Shown here: one piece after another, positions 27,379 to 36,458 of the stretch | Layout of the letters: every line of letters begins with the position of its first letter | How positions within the stretch are numbered: position 1 is the first letter of the stretch | Assembly: GCA_900100245.1 (NCBI GenBank) | Contig: FNEU01000008.1 | Span: 45,789-109,788 of the forward strand | Length of the DNA: 64,000 nucleotides | Reading direction: 5' to 3' | Source of the DNA: Lachnospiraceae bacterium G41 | Lineage (GTDB): Bacteria > Bacillota > Clostridia > Lachnospirales > Lachnospiraceae | Notes under the pieces: model-generated | Databases searched by the model: none | What the model saw: only the letters and a program-made list of their open reading frames with translations | Told to the model about the DNA's origin: nothing | Made by a program: the position numbers and the translations under genes

Positions 27379-29190
27379 TTACTTTTTATCATCGAGTTTA
27401 AGAACGGACATAAAGGCTGCCTGAGGAATCTCGACATTACCGATTTGACGCATTCTCTTTTTACCTTCTTTTTGCTTTTCAAGAAGTTTCTTCTTACGTG
27501 TGATATCACCACCGTAGCACTTAGCTAGAACATCCTTACGATAAGCCTTAACAGTCTCACGTGCTATTATCTTGCCGCCGACAGCAGCCTGAATAGGTAT
27601 CTCAAAAAGATGACGGGGAATCTCTTCTTTTAGCTTCTCGCACATCTTCCTGCCACGCTCGTACGCCGTATCTTTATGAACAATAAAAGATAACGCGTCA
27701 ACTTCCTCATGATTTACAAGGATATCAAGCTTAATAAGTTCGGACTTCTCATAACCCTTAAGATCATAATCAAAAGAAGCATATCCTTTTGAACGGGACT
27801 TAAGAGCATCAAAGAAGTCATATATAATTTCATTTAAAGGAAGTTCGTACTTAAGCAAAGCGCGTGTCTCTTCCATATATTCCATACCAAGATATCTGCC
27901 TCGTCTCTCCTGGCAAAGTTCCATAATGGGACCGATAAATTCGGTTGTAACCATTATCTCTGCAGATACGATCGGTTCTTCCATATAATCGATCGTCGAA
28001 GGATCCGGAAGATTCGAAGGATTGGTAAGCTCTATCATCTCGCCGTCGGTAGTATAAACATGGTATACAACTCCGGGCGCGGTTGTAACTAAATCAAGAT
28101 TATATTCTCTCTCAAGTCTCTCCTGAACTATCTCAAGATGAAGAAGTCCAAGGAATCCGCATCTGAAACCGAAGCCTAAAGCAATGGATGTTTCAGGCTC
28201 ATAATTAAGAGAAGCATCGTTTAACTGAAGTTTTTCAAGGGCATCTCTTAAATCAGGATATTTTGCACCGTCTGCGGGATAAACGCCACAGTAAACCATC
28301 GAAAGAACTTTTTTATATCCGGGCAAGGGCTCCTTGCAGGGATTCTTTGCCTCTGTAACAGTGTCACCTACAGCTGTATCTCTGACATTCTTAATTGATG
28401 CGGTAAAATAGCCAACCATACCTGCGGAAAGTTCATCGCAGGGGAAGAACTGTCCTGCTCCGAAGGTTCCAACTTCGACAACTTCAAATGTAGCCTTAGT
28501 TGCCATCATCAAAACGTTGGTACCTTTTGAAATCTTTCCGTCCATCAAACGGCAGAATACAATAACACCCTTATATGAATCATAAATCGAATCAAAAATA
28601 AGAGCTTTTAAGGGAGCATTCGGATCTCCCTTGGGAGCGGGTATTTTATGAACAATAGCTTCTAATACTTCATCGATTCCGATTCCGTTTTTAGCCGATA
28701 TTAGAGGAGCATCCTGAGCTTCAAGACAGATTACATCTTCTATCTCGTCAATAACTCTCTGAGGATCGGCACTCGGTAAATCAATTTTATTAATAACCGG
28801 AAATACATCCAAATTGTGGTCAAGTGCAAGATAAACATTCGCAAGTGTCTGAGCTTCGATACCCTGAGCGGCATCGACCACTAAAATAGCCCCGTCACAC
28901 GCAGCTAAAGACCTGCTGACCTCATAGTTAAAGTCAACATGGCCCGGTGTATCTATCAAATTGAAAATGTATTCGTTGCCGTCTTTGGCTTTGTAAACGG
29001 TTCTTACAGCCTGGGACTTGATTGTGATACCTCTTTCACGTTCTAGGTCCATATTGTCAAGAACCTGCGCCTGCATTTCACGACTGGTAAGAAGTCCCGT
29101 GCTTTCAATAATTCTGTCAGCAAGCGTGGATTTACCGTGATCGATATGGGCAACTATACAAAAATTTCTGATTTTGCTCTGATCTGTCAT
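27379..29190 (-). CDS. lepA: elongation factor 4 (LepA)
   Basis: LepA is a ribosome-bound GTPase implicated in translation initiation and ribosome biogenesis. The 603 residues give G1 AHIDHGKST at 14-22, [22 protein letters not shown], the EF-G-like domains III and V, and the LepA-specific C-terminal domain ([24 protein letters not shown] region). Length is typical. The ribosome binding site is poor. The rpsT terminator hairpin sits 15 bases upstream of the start. Confidence 0.98.
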   Translation of the reverse strand: MTDQSKIRNFCIVAHIDHGKSTLADRIIESTGLLTSREMQAQVLDNMDLERERGITIKSQAVRTVYKAKDGNEYIFNLIDTPGHVDFNYEVSRSLAACDGAILVVDAAQGIEAQTLANVYLALDHNLDVFPVINKIDLPSADPQRVIDEIEDVICLEAQDAPLISAKNGIGIDEVLEAIVHKIPAPKGDPNAPLKALIFDSIYDSYKGVIVFCRLMDGKISKGTNVLMMATKATFEVVEVGTFGAGQFFPCDELSAGMVGYFTASIKNVRDTAVGDTVTEAKNPCKEPLPGYKKVLSMVYCGVYPADGAKYPDLRDALEKLQLNDASLNYEPETSIALGFGFRCGFLGLLHLEIVQERLEREYNLDLVTTAPGVVYHVYTTDGEMIELTNPSNLPDPSTIDYMEEPIVSAEIMVTTEFIGPIMELCQERRGRYLGMEYMEETRALLKYELPLNEIIYDFFDALKSRSKGYASFDYDLKGYEKSELIKLDILVNHEEVDALSFIVHKDTAYERGRKMCEKLKEEIPRHLFEIPIQAAVGGKIIARETVKAYRKDVLAKCYGGDITRKKKLLEKQKEGKKRMRQIGNVEIPQAAFMSVLKLDDKK

Positions 29191-29204
29191 TTTCTTAACT
29201 TAAA

Positions 29205-29236
29205 AAACTCTTCCACATGACGGTATGGAAGAGTTT
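29205..29236 (-). terminator. terminator after rpsT
   Basis: AAACTCTTCCA and TGGAAGAGTTT form an eleven-pair perfect stem with a ten-base loop. On the minus strand it is followed by TTTAAG after the A/T stem end, giving six consecutive T. Confidence 0.85.
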
Positions 29237-29256
29237 CTCATTCCTAAATAAAAATA

Positions 29257-29520
29257 TTAATTAAGTTTATTAACTGCAAGGCTTAAACGGGAAATCTTTC
29301 TTGAAGCGTAATTCTTATGATATACGCCCTTGGATGTTGCTTTCTCGATAACGCTTGTAGCATTAACTAATGCTGCCTTTGCTGCTTCCTTATCATTAGC
29401 ATCGATAGCTGCATATACTTTCTTAACTGCAGTCTTAACGCTTGAACGGATTGCTTTATTTCTCTCAGCGTTTCTTGCGGAAACTTCAATTCTCTTCTTT
29501 GCAGATTTGATATTAGCCAA
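29257..29520 (-). CDS. rpsT: 30S ribosomal protein S20
   Basis: The 87-residue basic protein (ANIKSAKKRIEVSARNAERNKAIRSSVKTAVKK...) is S20, a primary 16S rRNA binder. The start codon is TTG, preceded by GGAGGTGTAGGTC; no in-frame ATG is available upstream or within the first domain. A rare UUG start is also found in Escherichia coli rpsT, where it takes part in autoregulation. It has its own promoter (29593-29621), a leader hairpin (29548-29578) and a terminator (29205-29236), so it forms a monocistronic unit. Confidence 0.97.
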   Translation of the reverse strand: MANIKSAKKRIEVSARNAERNKAIRSSVKTAVKKVYAAIDANDKEAAKAALVNATSVIEKATSKGVYHKNYASRKISRLSLAVNKLN

Positions 29521-29547
29521 GACCTACACCTCCATTAAAAATTCTCA

Positions 29548-29578
29548 ACATTAAAGCCGGACACGGACGATTTAATGT
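29548..29578 (-). promoter_or_regulatory. leader hairpin of rpsT
   Basis: ACATTAAA and TTTAATGT are inverted copies enclosing a GC-rich centre with GTCCG/CCGG self-complementarity. The element is inside the 5' untranslated region between the promoter and the UUG start. A role in S20 autoregulation is inference. Confidence 0.45.
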
Positions 29579-29592
29579 ACATACATTGATAT

Positions 29593-29621
29593 ATTATCAA
29601 TACTTTCTTATATTTTGTCAA
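29593..29621 (-). promoter_or_regulatory. promoter of rpsT
   Basis: The minus strand has a consensus TTGACA, a 17-base spacer and GATAAT, about 70 bases before the UUG start. Confidence 0.8.
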
Positions 29622-29628
29622 CAACAAA

Positions 29629-32600
29629 TTATAATTTTACGTTACGATTTCTGACAATAGGGCTTTCAAGAGGTTCCGTCATTTCAGCAGCTTCTTTTGC
29701 ATCAAGCATTACACTGATCGGAGCCTGTACCATCTCTTCGGATGATTCGGCTACATCTTTTTTGCTTTTACCCTTTTTGCCCTTTTTACCTTTTTTGTTT
29801 GTTTTAGGAGCTTCATCCTTTTCAGGTTTAACTTCCTCTGCAGGCTTTTCTTCTTCCACTTTATCCTTTACGGGTATAACTTCACCGTTTCTGATAACGG
29901 CGATAACCTTCTGCTTGTCGCTAAATACGGTTTCCTTACGTTCAACCTTTACATGAGTATCTTCTTCGGGTTCTCTCGTAATCTTGGTTGATTTGATTAC
30001 TCTTGCGTTCTTAAATACTATGGAAGTATCAATCTCTTTCTTGTAGTAATCAGGTCTTCTCTCTCCGAGAGGCTTAACCGGTGAAGGAGAAATGGAATCG
30101 TTGTTTGCAGGAGCGCTTTCAATTTTAGCGGAATCGCTCTTGTTAGAATCATATCTGAAGCCTGATTCTTTTATGATCTGGTAAGAGCTTAAATCCTTTG
30201 ATGGCGTTTCTGTTTTTTCTTCAACAACTTCTTCTGCCTTGGGAGCACTTGTTTCAGGTTTTGTACGCATTACATATTCCTTGCCGCCGTCGAGATCGTC
30301 AAGCATGTAATCCATTACGCCTCTTTTGCCTTTAAGGCTGGCTGCAAAGTTTTCTCCGTAAAGCTCTGAAGAAATATCGCCCTTGTTTACAACTCTTTCA
30401 TTTGAATTGTCTTCTTTTGGAGGTGCGCCTACTCCGTTATATTTATTCTGCCAGCTCTTAACGATTGCTCTGCTGGCTGCCTGCTCGTTAATATGTAAAA
30501 GATCGTCTTCATCTTCTTCAGCAGTCCGAGCTTCTTCAGTTGCTTCTTCAAATGCAGTATCTTCGTAATTAGATTCTTCAAATGCAGTATCTTCGTAATT
30601 AGGTTCTTCGAATGAAGGCTCTTCAGCTTCAATTACTTCTGTAACAGGTTCTTCAAAAGCAACTTCTTCTGTTGTTTCTTCAACAACTTCGGTTGCAGGC
30701 TCTTCGAAGGTTTCCTCGATTACTTCTTCTGCTGCAGTCTCTTCGAAGGTTTCTTCGATTACTTCTTCTGCTGTAGGTTCTTCGAATGTATCTTCTATAG
30801 CTTCCTCTGCTTCTTCAACAACAGGCTCTTCAAAAGATACTTCTTCAGTTTCTTCTTCCTCAACAACAGGTTCCTCAAATGAAACTTCAGGAGTTTCTTC
30901 TACTGCTTCAATTTCTTCTTCAACTTCAGCAACAGCTTCTTCTACAGTTTCTATCGTTTCTTCAGTTACTGCAGCTTCTTCGATATTTTCTACTGCAGTC
31001 TCTTCAACATTTGCAGCAGTCTCTTCAATTACTTCAGCTACTTCTTCAACCGTTTCTGTTACAGGCTCAGTAACAAATTCAGTTACTTCCTCTACAGGCT
31101 CTTCTGTTTCTTTTATGTCTTCTGCTGTAACTTCTTCGATATCACCCTTTTTGCCCTTACCGGGAACAAATTCAGGCATCTTTTTGTTAGACTTTTCGAT
31201 AGGAATAGCTAAAATCTTTGATAATTCATCATCTTCATCTCTGTCAATAATAACAGGGCAATTTAGTCTTTCTTTCTCGATTTCTTCAGGTATCTCTTCG
31301 TTCTTGAAACGACTGGTAACCTTTAATTCAGTACGAGGAGCATCAGAAGTATTCTTCATAATTACTCTCTCGTGAGGATTGGTAGAATCAACTACATCAT
31401 CCGTTTCGAATTTTTCAACTCTGTTAAATGAAACGCCTAAGGATTCGGTATCTCCGCCTTTGGCCTGTTCTCTGGTAACAAGTCTTTCGGTTTCATCATT
31501 AACTTCGTTTACAAAATTATATGTCTTACCAAACTTTGTAGCAGGCTTTTCACTTCTCTGCCATCTTTCGGTATTTCTATTATTATTTACAGTGCGTGTT
31601 CTACGTGAGAATACAGATCTTCCTCCGCCGGGAAGACTTATCGAATCTGTAGTATCTTCGCTTTCTTTCTCTTCGCTACTTCCAAATTCACTTGCAAGTG
31701 CTATAGGAGAAACAAATCTTGAGCTGCTTTCTTTCTTCTCTTCAACTGCCTGGACAACAGTTTCTGCAATAGGTTCTGTCTGAGAAGTTTCTTCAGCGAT
31801 TTCAGCAACTTCATCATCTGCAGTTTCAACAACTTCTTCAACTACAGGTGCTTCTTCAACAACTTCTGCAACCTCTTCTACTGTAGGTTCAATTATTACA
31901 GGCGTTTCTTCTACAGCCTCAACTGTTTCTTCAGCAACTTCTTCTACTTCTTCAACTGCAGGCGCTTCTTCAACTATTGTTTCTTTTATGATCTCAGGCT
32001 CTTCTGCAACTGCTTCGAATACTTCATAAGCTTCAGCAGTTTCTTCCTCTTCTTCATCATCGGGATCCGCTTCAAGTCTTTCGCCGTCTATCTGTTCTGC
32101 AAATGCAGCAAATTCATCAATATTGCTTACAGGAGTTTCTTCTGCTACTTCTGTGTTTTCTTCTACAGCAACTGTTTCGAATACGCTTTCATTTTCAAAG
32201 TCATTAACTTTTTCAAAGGTTTCTTCTGCGGCAGGTTCTTCATAGACTTGAGTATTTTCAAACTCATTTACTTCTTCAACCGCAACAGGCATTACAGGTA
32301 CAACACCAACAGGCTTTTCAAAAGCAGCATCAATATTGTTTAATTCTTCCATTGTAAGAGCTACATCCATAGTATCAGAATCACTCTCTGCAATAGGAAT
32401 AGATTTCTCAGGACGTGCGGCAATAACAACCGAATCATTAAGGATAATAGGCTCGCTTAGTTTATTGGGATCACCCTTCTTAATGGGTGTCATCATTGGA
32501 CGGCGCATACGTCTGGGCGGAACATATTCTTTGTTCTCATCTTCATCAATCTTCTTTTGAAGAGGAACATAATTACCTCTGTATTCGCCCTCTCCTGAAA

Positions 32601-34149
32601 GAAGTGCGGAATTATAAGCCTTGCCGTCATCACCGTCAGACTTTTCGTTTACATCCCAGATATTGTCTTTGCTCTTAACATATCCGAGAATATTTTTAAC
32701 CGCTTCAAAAGAAGTCTTCATGGATTCGTCAATAGAACTGAATCTGTGCTGACCGTTTCTTCCTACGCAGTAAAGGTTTTCAAATTTGTTAAGGTATTTC
32801 TTAATCTTGTCAAAGTTTTCATATCCGTCGTAGTACGAAGGGAATGCTTTTGAAAACTTCGTCTTGTTATAACCGACCACTTTATCTTCGGAATCGATAA
32901 TACCAAGCTTAAGCAGATCGTTTACAACAGTCTTTCTCCAGTCACGGTTGCCCATTGACCAGTAATAATCACCCTCATTGCAATAGTAATTAAGACCGAG
33001 ATAGAAATGCTCGGAATTTCTGACCATATAAGGTGAAAAGTTGTTATAAACCTGAATTCTGGAAACTTTTACATTGGGATTGCTGATATAAATCACCGAA
33101 TCAGGTATTGCATTATCAACTGTCTTATAATCCTCTGTATCGTTCTTCCACTTGATTTCTGTAAGTTCAACGCATACGCTAACCATTCCTCTGTAGGAAA
33201 GGTTTTCTGCAGCAAGGCTGACTGCGGGATCTGCATTATCCATTCCTAAAATCAAATCTCTGACAGGCATGGATGAAATCAGATAATCACAGTTAACAAC
33301 GAATTCATCACCGTCAGCAGAACATCTGACTGAATGAATCTTGTCATTCATCACAGTAACGCCGGTAACCTTGCAGTTTTTATGAATGCTGCCACCCATT
33401 TCAATAAATCTGTCGGCAACAGTCTCCCACATCTGATATGCGCCGTACTTGGGATAATAATATCTTGCAGCATAAGGTGCGGGTAATTTTTCATAGTCTT
33501 TGTTTTTGTCAACGCTTACAATAGGTGCGATTAAACTCTTTTCGGAAACAACGCCGAAATCGGAATGAATTCTGGAGGGTTCTCTGCCCCATATTTTCTC
33601 TATATATTCTTCGATAAACATCTGATAAAGCTGCTTACCGAAACGATTTATATAGTAATCCTCTAAAGATGTTTCTTTGTGCTTGAATACATTACCGCCG
33701 ATCTGAGAAAAACCGGATTTAATGGATGTGGCAATACCGAAATTCTTTACCGCATCTTTGTTGAACTTAATGGGACTCTCATAAAATTTATTGTCTTTAT
33801 AAATTCTGGTTAATTTTTCACGCGATAAAATAACATCCTCTTCAACGTCGGGATCGGGTCCGCCGTTGTGGATTTTACAATATCTGTCTATTAACTTGTC
33901 ATCTTTGGAAGGAACTCCCTGAGCGGGAAGAATTGAACACCAAAAATTCTTAACTGCAGGATTTTTGGATATAAACATATGACCGCCTGCATCCAAAACG
34001 TTTTCTTCGTTTTCAAGGCGCGCGCAAAGACCGCCGACAACCGACGATTCTTCAACAATGGTAACTTCGTAATCCGATGATTTTGATAATAAATCATAGC
34101 CCGCCGTAAGCCCGGCAGGTCCAGCACCAATAATTATAACCTTTTTCAT
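29629..34149 (-). CDS. FAD-dependent oxidoreductase with a ~1000-residue acidic low-complexity tail
   Basis: Residues 1-490 form a flavin amine-oxidoreductase/UDP-galactopyranose-mutase-like domain: GAGPAGLTAGYDLL at 8-21, EESSVVGGLCARLE, GGHMF, and the C-terminal FAD motif YCVGRNGQHRFSSIDESM. From about 560 to 1506 the chain is dominated by Glu, Val, Ala and Thr (EEVVEE-type repeats). It has a few conserved-looking islands (RRMRRPMMTP, the Arg-rich NNNRNTERWQRSEKP, ASRAIVKSWQNKYNG, KGKKGKKGKSKKD near the end). No signal peptide or membrane helix is present, so the protein is cytoplasmic. The frame is unbroken. Substrate unknown. It follows the DUF1836 gene by about 24 bases and its ribosome binding site is AAAGGGG. 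Confidence 0.85.
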   Translation of the reverse strand: MKKVIIIGAGPAGLTAGYDLLSKSSDYEVTIVEESSVVGGLCARLENEENVLDAGGHMFISKNPAVKNFWCSILPAQGVPSKDDKLIDRYCKIHNGGPDPDVEEDVILSREKLTRIYKDNKFYESPIKFNKDAVKNFGIATSIKSGFSQIGGNVFKHKETSLEDYYINRFGKQLYQMFIEEYIEKIWGREPSRIHSDFGVVSEKSLIAPIVSVDKNKDYEKLPAPYAARYYYPKYGAYQMWETVADRFIEMGGSIHKNCKVTGVTVMNDKIHSVRCSADGDEFVVNCDYLISSMPVRDLILGMDNADPAVSLAAENLSYRGMVSVCVELTEIKWKNDTEDYKTVDNAIPDSVIYISNPNVKVSRIQVYNNFSPYMVRNSEHFYLGLNYYCNEGDYYWSMGNRDWRKTVVNDLLKLGIIDSEDKVVGYNKTKFSKAFPSYYDGYENFDKIKKYLNKFENLYCVGRNGQHRFSSIDESMKTSFEAVKNILGYVKSKDNIWDVNEKSDGDDGKAYNSALLSGEGEYRGNYVPLQKKIDEDENKEYVPPRRMRRPMMTPIKKGDPNKLSEPIILNDSVVIAARPEKSIPIAESDSDTMDVALTMEELNNIDAAFEKPVGVVPVMPVAVEEVNEFENTQVYEEPAAEETFEKVNDFENESVFETVAVEENTEVAEETPVSNIDEFAAFAEQIDGERLEADPDDEEEEETAEAYEVFEAVAEEPEIIKETIVEEAPAVEEVEEVAEETVEAVEETPVIIEPTVEEVAEVVEEAPVVEEVVETADDEVAEIAEETSQTEPIAETVVQAVEEKKESSSRFVSPIALASEFGSSEEKESEDTTDSISLPGGGRSVFSRRTRTVNNNRNTERWQRSEKPATKFGKTYNFVNEVNDETERLVTREQAKGGDTESLGVSFNRVEKFETDDVVDSTNPHERVIMKNTSDAPRTELKVTSRFKNEEIPEEIEKERLNCPVIIDRDEDDELSKILAIPIEKSNKKMPEFVPGKGKKGDIEEVTAEDIKETEEPVEEVTEFVTEPVTETVEEVAEVIEETAANVEETAVENIEEAAVTEETIETVEEAVAEVEEEIEAVEETPEVSFEEPVVEEEETEEVSFEEPVVEEAEEAIEDTFEEPTAEEVIEETFEETAAEEVIEETFEEPATEVVEETTEEVAFEEPVTEVIEAEEPSFEEPNYEDTAFEESNYEDTAFEEATEEARTAEEDEDDLLHINEQAASRAIVKSWQNKYNGVGAPPKEDNSNERVVNKGDISSELYGENFAASLKGKRGVMDYMLDDLDGGKEYVMRTKPETSAPKAEEVVEEKTETPSKDLSSYQIIKESGFRYDSNKSDSAKIESAPANNDSISPSPVKPLGERRPDYYKKEIDTSIVFKNARVIKSTKITREPEEDTHVKVERKETVFSDKQKVIAVIRNGEVIPVKDKVEEEKPAEEVKPEKDEAPKTNKKGKKGKKGKSKKDVAESSEEMVQAPISVMLDAKEAAEMTEPLESPIVRNRNVKL
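30545..30604. repeat. 30-base tandem repeat in the acidic tail
   Basis: Two adjacent copies of a 30-base unit, nearly identical, encode NYEDTAFEES and NYEDTAFEEA. They lie within the flavoprotein gene and suggest recent slippage or duplication. Confidence 0.8.
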
Positions 34150-34173
34150 TCCCCAAACCCCTTTTGCAAGAAT

Positions 34174-34845
34174 TTATTTCTTTTTTTTGTCTGCCTTCTT
34201 CGCGTTAGTATTGTCTTCTGTATTTCTGACTTCATCAATTAACTGTTCGATTAACATCTTTTTGATGAAAACGTCATAGCTTAAAAGACTGATTAATAAG
34301 AAGAGTCTCATATAATCGCCTTCTTCGCCTTCATATTCAGAAAAACACCCGCTTGCCGCTTCATATTTATCCTGAATATCTTTTTTCAGAAGTTCGATTC
34401 TTTCCTCGCCTATATTAAGGATTGAATCATAAAATTCGTCAAATTTTATGGAACCCTCTCCTTCGAAATACTTTTCGGTAATCGGATTGATAAGAGTGTA
34501 AACATCGTTAATCGAAAGGAAGTTCTTTAAGTAGTATATGAAGATTAATGTCATCATATGCTCTTTGGAATACTTTTTCTTAACGGGTGAAGGAAGAAGA
34601 TTGTTTTTAGCATAGTTATTTATCATGGTCTTGGTGAAAATCTTCTCTTCACCGTCCTCTGTACTTCTTCTGGTGTAATTCAGTTTTTCATCCAGGAAAG
34701 AAAGCACCTGATCCATGTAAAGATCTATGTTCGGAATATCGCCACTTTTGATATTCAAAACATTTCCCATTTCCTCAAGAATGGAGTTTAAAACCTCTTC
34801 AAAAGATCTTTGATTGTTATCTTCCTTTTTATTGTTTGATTCCAT
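34174..34845 (-). CDS. DUF1836 family protein
   Basis: A protein of about 223 residues with the DUF1836 signature: a MerR-like helix-turn-helix region (FTKTMINNYAKNNLLPSPVKKKYSKEHM at about 85-112) and a helical C-terminal part. The end is very basic (KKADKKKK). DUF1836 proteins are presumed regulators in Firmicutes with no defined target. No clear Shine-Dalgarno supports either the longest start at 34884 or the ATG at 34845; I use the latter because the extra residues look hydrophobic and unrelated. It precedes the flavoprotein in a likely two-gene operon. Confidence 0.78.
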   Translation of the reverse strand: MESNNKKEDNNQRSFEEVLNSILEEMGNVLNIKSGDIPNIDLYMDQVLSFLDEKLNYTRRSTEDGEEKIFTKTMINNYAKNNLLPSPVKKKYSKEHMMTLIFIYYLKNFLSINDVYTLINPITEKYFEGEGSIKFDEFYDSILNIGEERIELLKKDIQDKYEAASGCFSEYEGEEGDYMRLFLLISLLSYDVFIKKMLIEQLIDEVRNTEDNTNAKKADKKKK

Positions 34846-34974
34846 AAATTCACAATTAAAAATTCTAAAATATATGATGGACAATTAAATGATAAACTTT
34901 TTGTCCGATATAAATAAATTATATATATTTTGGCAGTAAAAGTAAAGTAATCAAAGGATAAATAAAATATTAAA

Positions 34975-35003
34975 TTGAAATAAAAAAATAATTGTGATAT
35001 ACT
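34975..35003 (+). promoter_or_regulatory. promoter of the yerC homologue
   Basis: TTGAAA, a 17-base spacer and TATACT lie about 66 bases before the start of the YerC gene on the plus strand. Confidence 0.65.
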
Positions 35004-35068
35004 TTAAAAAACGCTTTATAAATGTAAAGTTTTAAAGTTTTTAAGTGTGAAAGTCCGGAGGTAAAATT

Positions 35069-35365
35069 ATGAATCCGAAATTAAAAACCGATGCTATGGA
35101 TTCGCTTTTCGAAGCAATTCTCTGTTTGGAATCAAAAGAAGAATGTTATACCTTTTTTGAAGATTTATGTACTATAAACGAGCTTCTTTCACTCTCCCAG
35201 CGTTTTGAAGTTGCAACAATGCTAAGAGAAAAGAAGACATATATGGAAATCGTAGAAAAAACCGGCGCATCTACTGCCACGATTAGCAGAGTGAACCGGT
35301 CTCTTAATTACGGTTGTGACGGCTATGATATGATCTTTGAGCGCCTGCCCAAAAAAGATAAATAA
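35069..35365 (+). CDS. yerC: YerC/YecD family TrpR-related protein
   Basis: The 98-residue protein contains the TrpR-like fold with a helix-turn-helix (ELLSLSQRFEVATMLREKKTYMEIVEKTGASTATISRV in two blocks, about 38-78). The conserved YGCDGYDMIFERL end is also present. It is probably a DNA-binding regulator; the ligand and targets in the family are not established. CCGGAGG precedes the ATG. It is one of few plus-strand genes here and stands convergent to the M23-like gene, from which only two bases separate it. Confidence 0.92.
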   Translation: MNPKLKTDAMDSLFEAILCLESKEECYTFFEDLCTINELLSLSQRFEVATMLREKKTYMEIVEKTGASTATISRVNRSLNYGCDGYDMIFERLPKKDK

Positions 35366-35367
35366 AA

Positions 35368-36054
35368 CTAGCCTGATATTTCAATCATATCAAAAGGATT
35401 AATATAGGTATTCTCGTATAAAATATGATATGCGAGAGTACCTTTTAATTTTGTCACTTCAAATATCATCTGACCTTTTAAAACTTCATCGCCCTTTGCT
35501 ATTTTGGGCTCTTCATCGTATCTGTAAACAGTTTCGTAACCGTTTTCATGATCAATTTTTACGAGATAACCGTATAAATCATCCTCTTTTACTTCGGAAA
35601 CAATACCATTTCCGGTGGCAATAATCTTCGCACCCTTTGAAACCGAAATTTCAAGCGTATACGGATTTAGCAGATTATCTTCGAAGCTTGCGTTTTCTCC
35701 GGTATCCTCTGTTGTACTCTCGGTATTTTCTTCGGGATCGTTAATAATCTCAGCCTGACCGCTGACAGGAATACCCACAGGATTTTTCTTTGCTTCTTCT
35801 ATGGATTTGTTTTCATTTTCAATTGATACATGTTCTGCTAAAAGAGCTACTTTTTGCTGAAGATTTTCTATCTCTGTTTCATACTCTTCGTTCTGAATAG
35901 TAGTTGTATTTTTAAGTGATGAAAAATCACTTGAAATTCTCACAAAACTGACAACCAAAACGATATTTACAACAAGAAAAATAAGCGTCAGCATGAGCAG
36001 CCAGTACATTATCAAACTGCCCTTTTTATCGTTATTATCGTTGCTTTTGTTCAT
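35368..36054 (-). CDS. membrane-anchored M23-like protein, probably inactive
   Basis: The 228 residues have one N-terminal membrane helix (about 14-38), a coiled coil (about 45-75), an acidic linker and a LytM/M23 fold (about 130-226: KGAKIIATGNGIVSEVKED, VKIDHENGYETVYRYDEE, KGDEVLKGQMIFEV, AYHILYENTYINP). In active peptidases the metal is held by HxGxD and HxH. Here the first motif is absent, the usual YxHL is YRYD, and only one His remains near the end. It resembles EnvC/NlpD-type regulators of amidases, though that role is inference. Confidence 0.8.
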   Translation of the reverse strand: MNKSNDNNDKKGSLIMYWLLMLTLIFLVVNIVLVVSFVRISSDFSSLKNTTTIQNEEYETEIENLQQKVALLAEHVSIENENKSIEEAKKNPVGIPVSGQAEIINDPEENTESTTEDTGENASFEDNLLNPYTLEISVSKGAKIIATGNGIVSEVKEDDLYGYLVKIDHENGYETVYRYDEEPKIAKGDEVLKGQMIFEVTKLKGTLAYHILYENTYINPFDMIEISG

Positions 36055-36075
36055 ATCGAAAATCCTTAAAATTTC

Positions 36076-36104
36076 TTTACATTAAATTTATATTATGATA
36101 TTCT
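36076..36104 (+). promoter_or_regulatory. promoter of the cold-shock gene
   Basis: TTTACA, a 17-base spacer and TATTCT precede a leader of about 40 bases ending in ACGGAGG. Confidence 0.6.
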
Positions 36105-36150
36105 ATTTGTGTTGCGTGTGCAACTGAATTTTTTACGGAGGTAAGCATAC

Positions 36151-36348
36151 ATGAAAGGTACAGTTAAGTGGTTTAACAACCAGAAGGGTTACGGATTTAT
36201 TTCAGACGAATCCGGAAAAGACATCTTTGTTCACTACTCAGGAATCGTATCCGATGGTTTTAAGACCCTTGAAGAAGGCGCTGCTGTAGAATTCGAAGTT
36301 ATCGAAGGCGACAAGGGAGTTCAGGCAGTTAATGTAACCAAGTTATAA
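36151..36348 (+). CDS. cold-shock protein (Csp family)
   Basis: A 65-residue single CSD protein that binds single-stranded RNA and DNA as a chaperone. RNP1 (KGYGFIS) and RNP2 (DIFVHYS) are intact, and the start [13 protein letters not shown] is canonical. ACGGAGG precedes the ATG. The gene is monocistronic, with a bidirectional terminator at 36427-36455 shared with the convergent hisA. Confidence 0.97.
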   Translation: MKGTVKWFNNQKGYGFISDESGKDIFVHYSGIVSDGFKTLEEGAAVEFEVIEGDKGVQAVNVTKL

Positions 36349-36426
36349 TTAGTCATTTTTATGTGCCTTAATATATTGATTAATATATAGAGCAAGTTGT
36401 AAAAGGATTAAAGTTTAACTAGATTC

Positions 36427-36455
36427 AAAAAGGACCGAATTTACGGTCCTTTTTC
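36427..36455. terminator. bidirectional terminator between the cold-shock gene and hisA
   Basis: AAAAAGGACCG and CGGTCCTTTTT form a perfect stem with a six-base loop and U-tracts on either strand. It serves both convergent genes. Confidence 0.9.
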
Positions 36456-36458
36456 TTT

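Noticed and set aside
30383..31783. Several Ser/Leu-rich plus-strand frames
   Set aside because: Complement of the Glu-rich tail of the flavoprotein; no ribosome binding sites and no recognisable domains.
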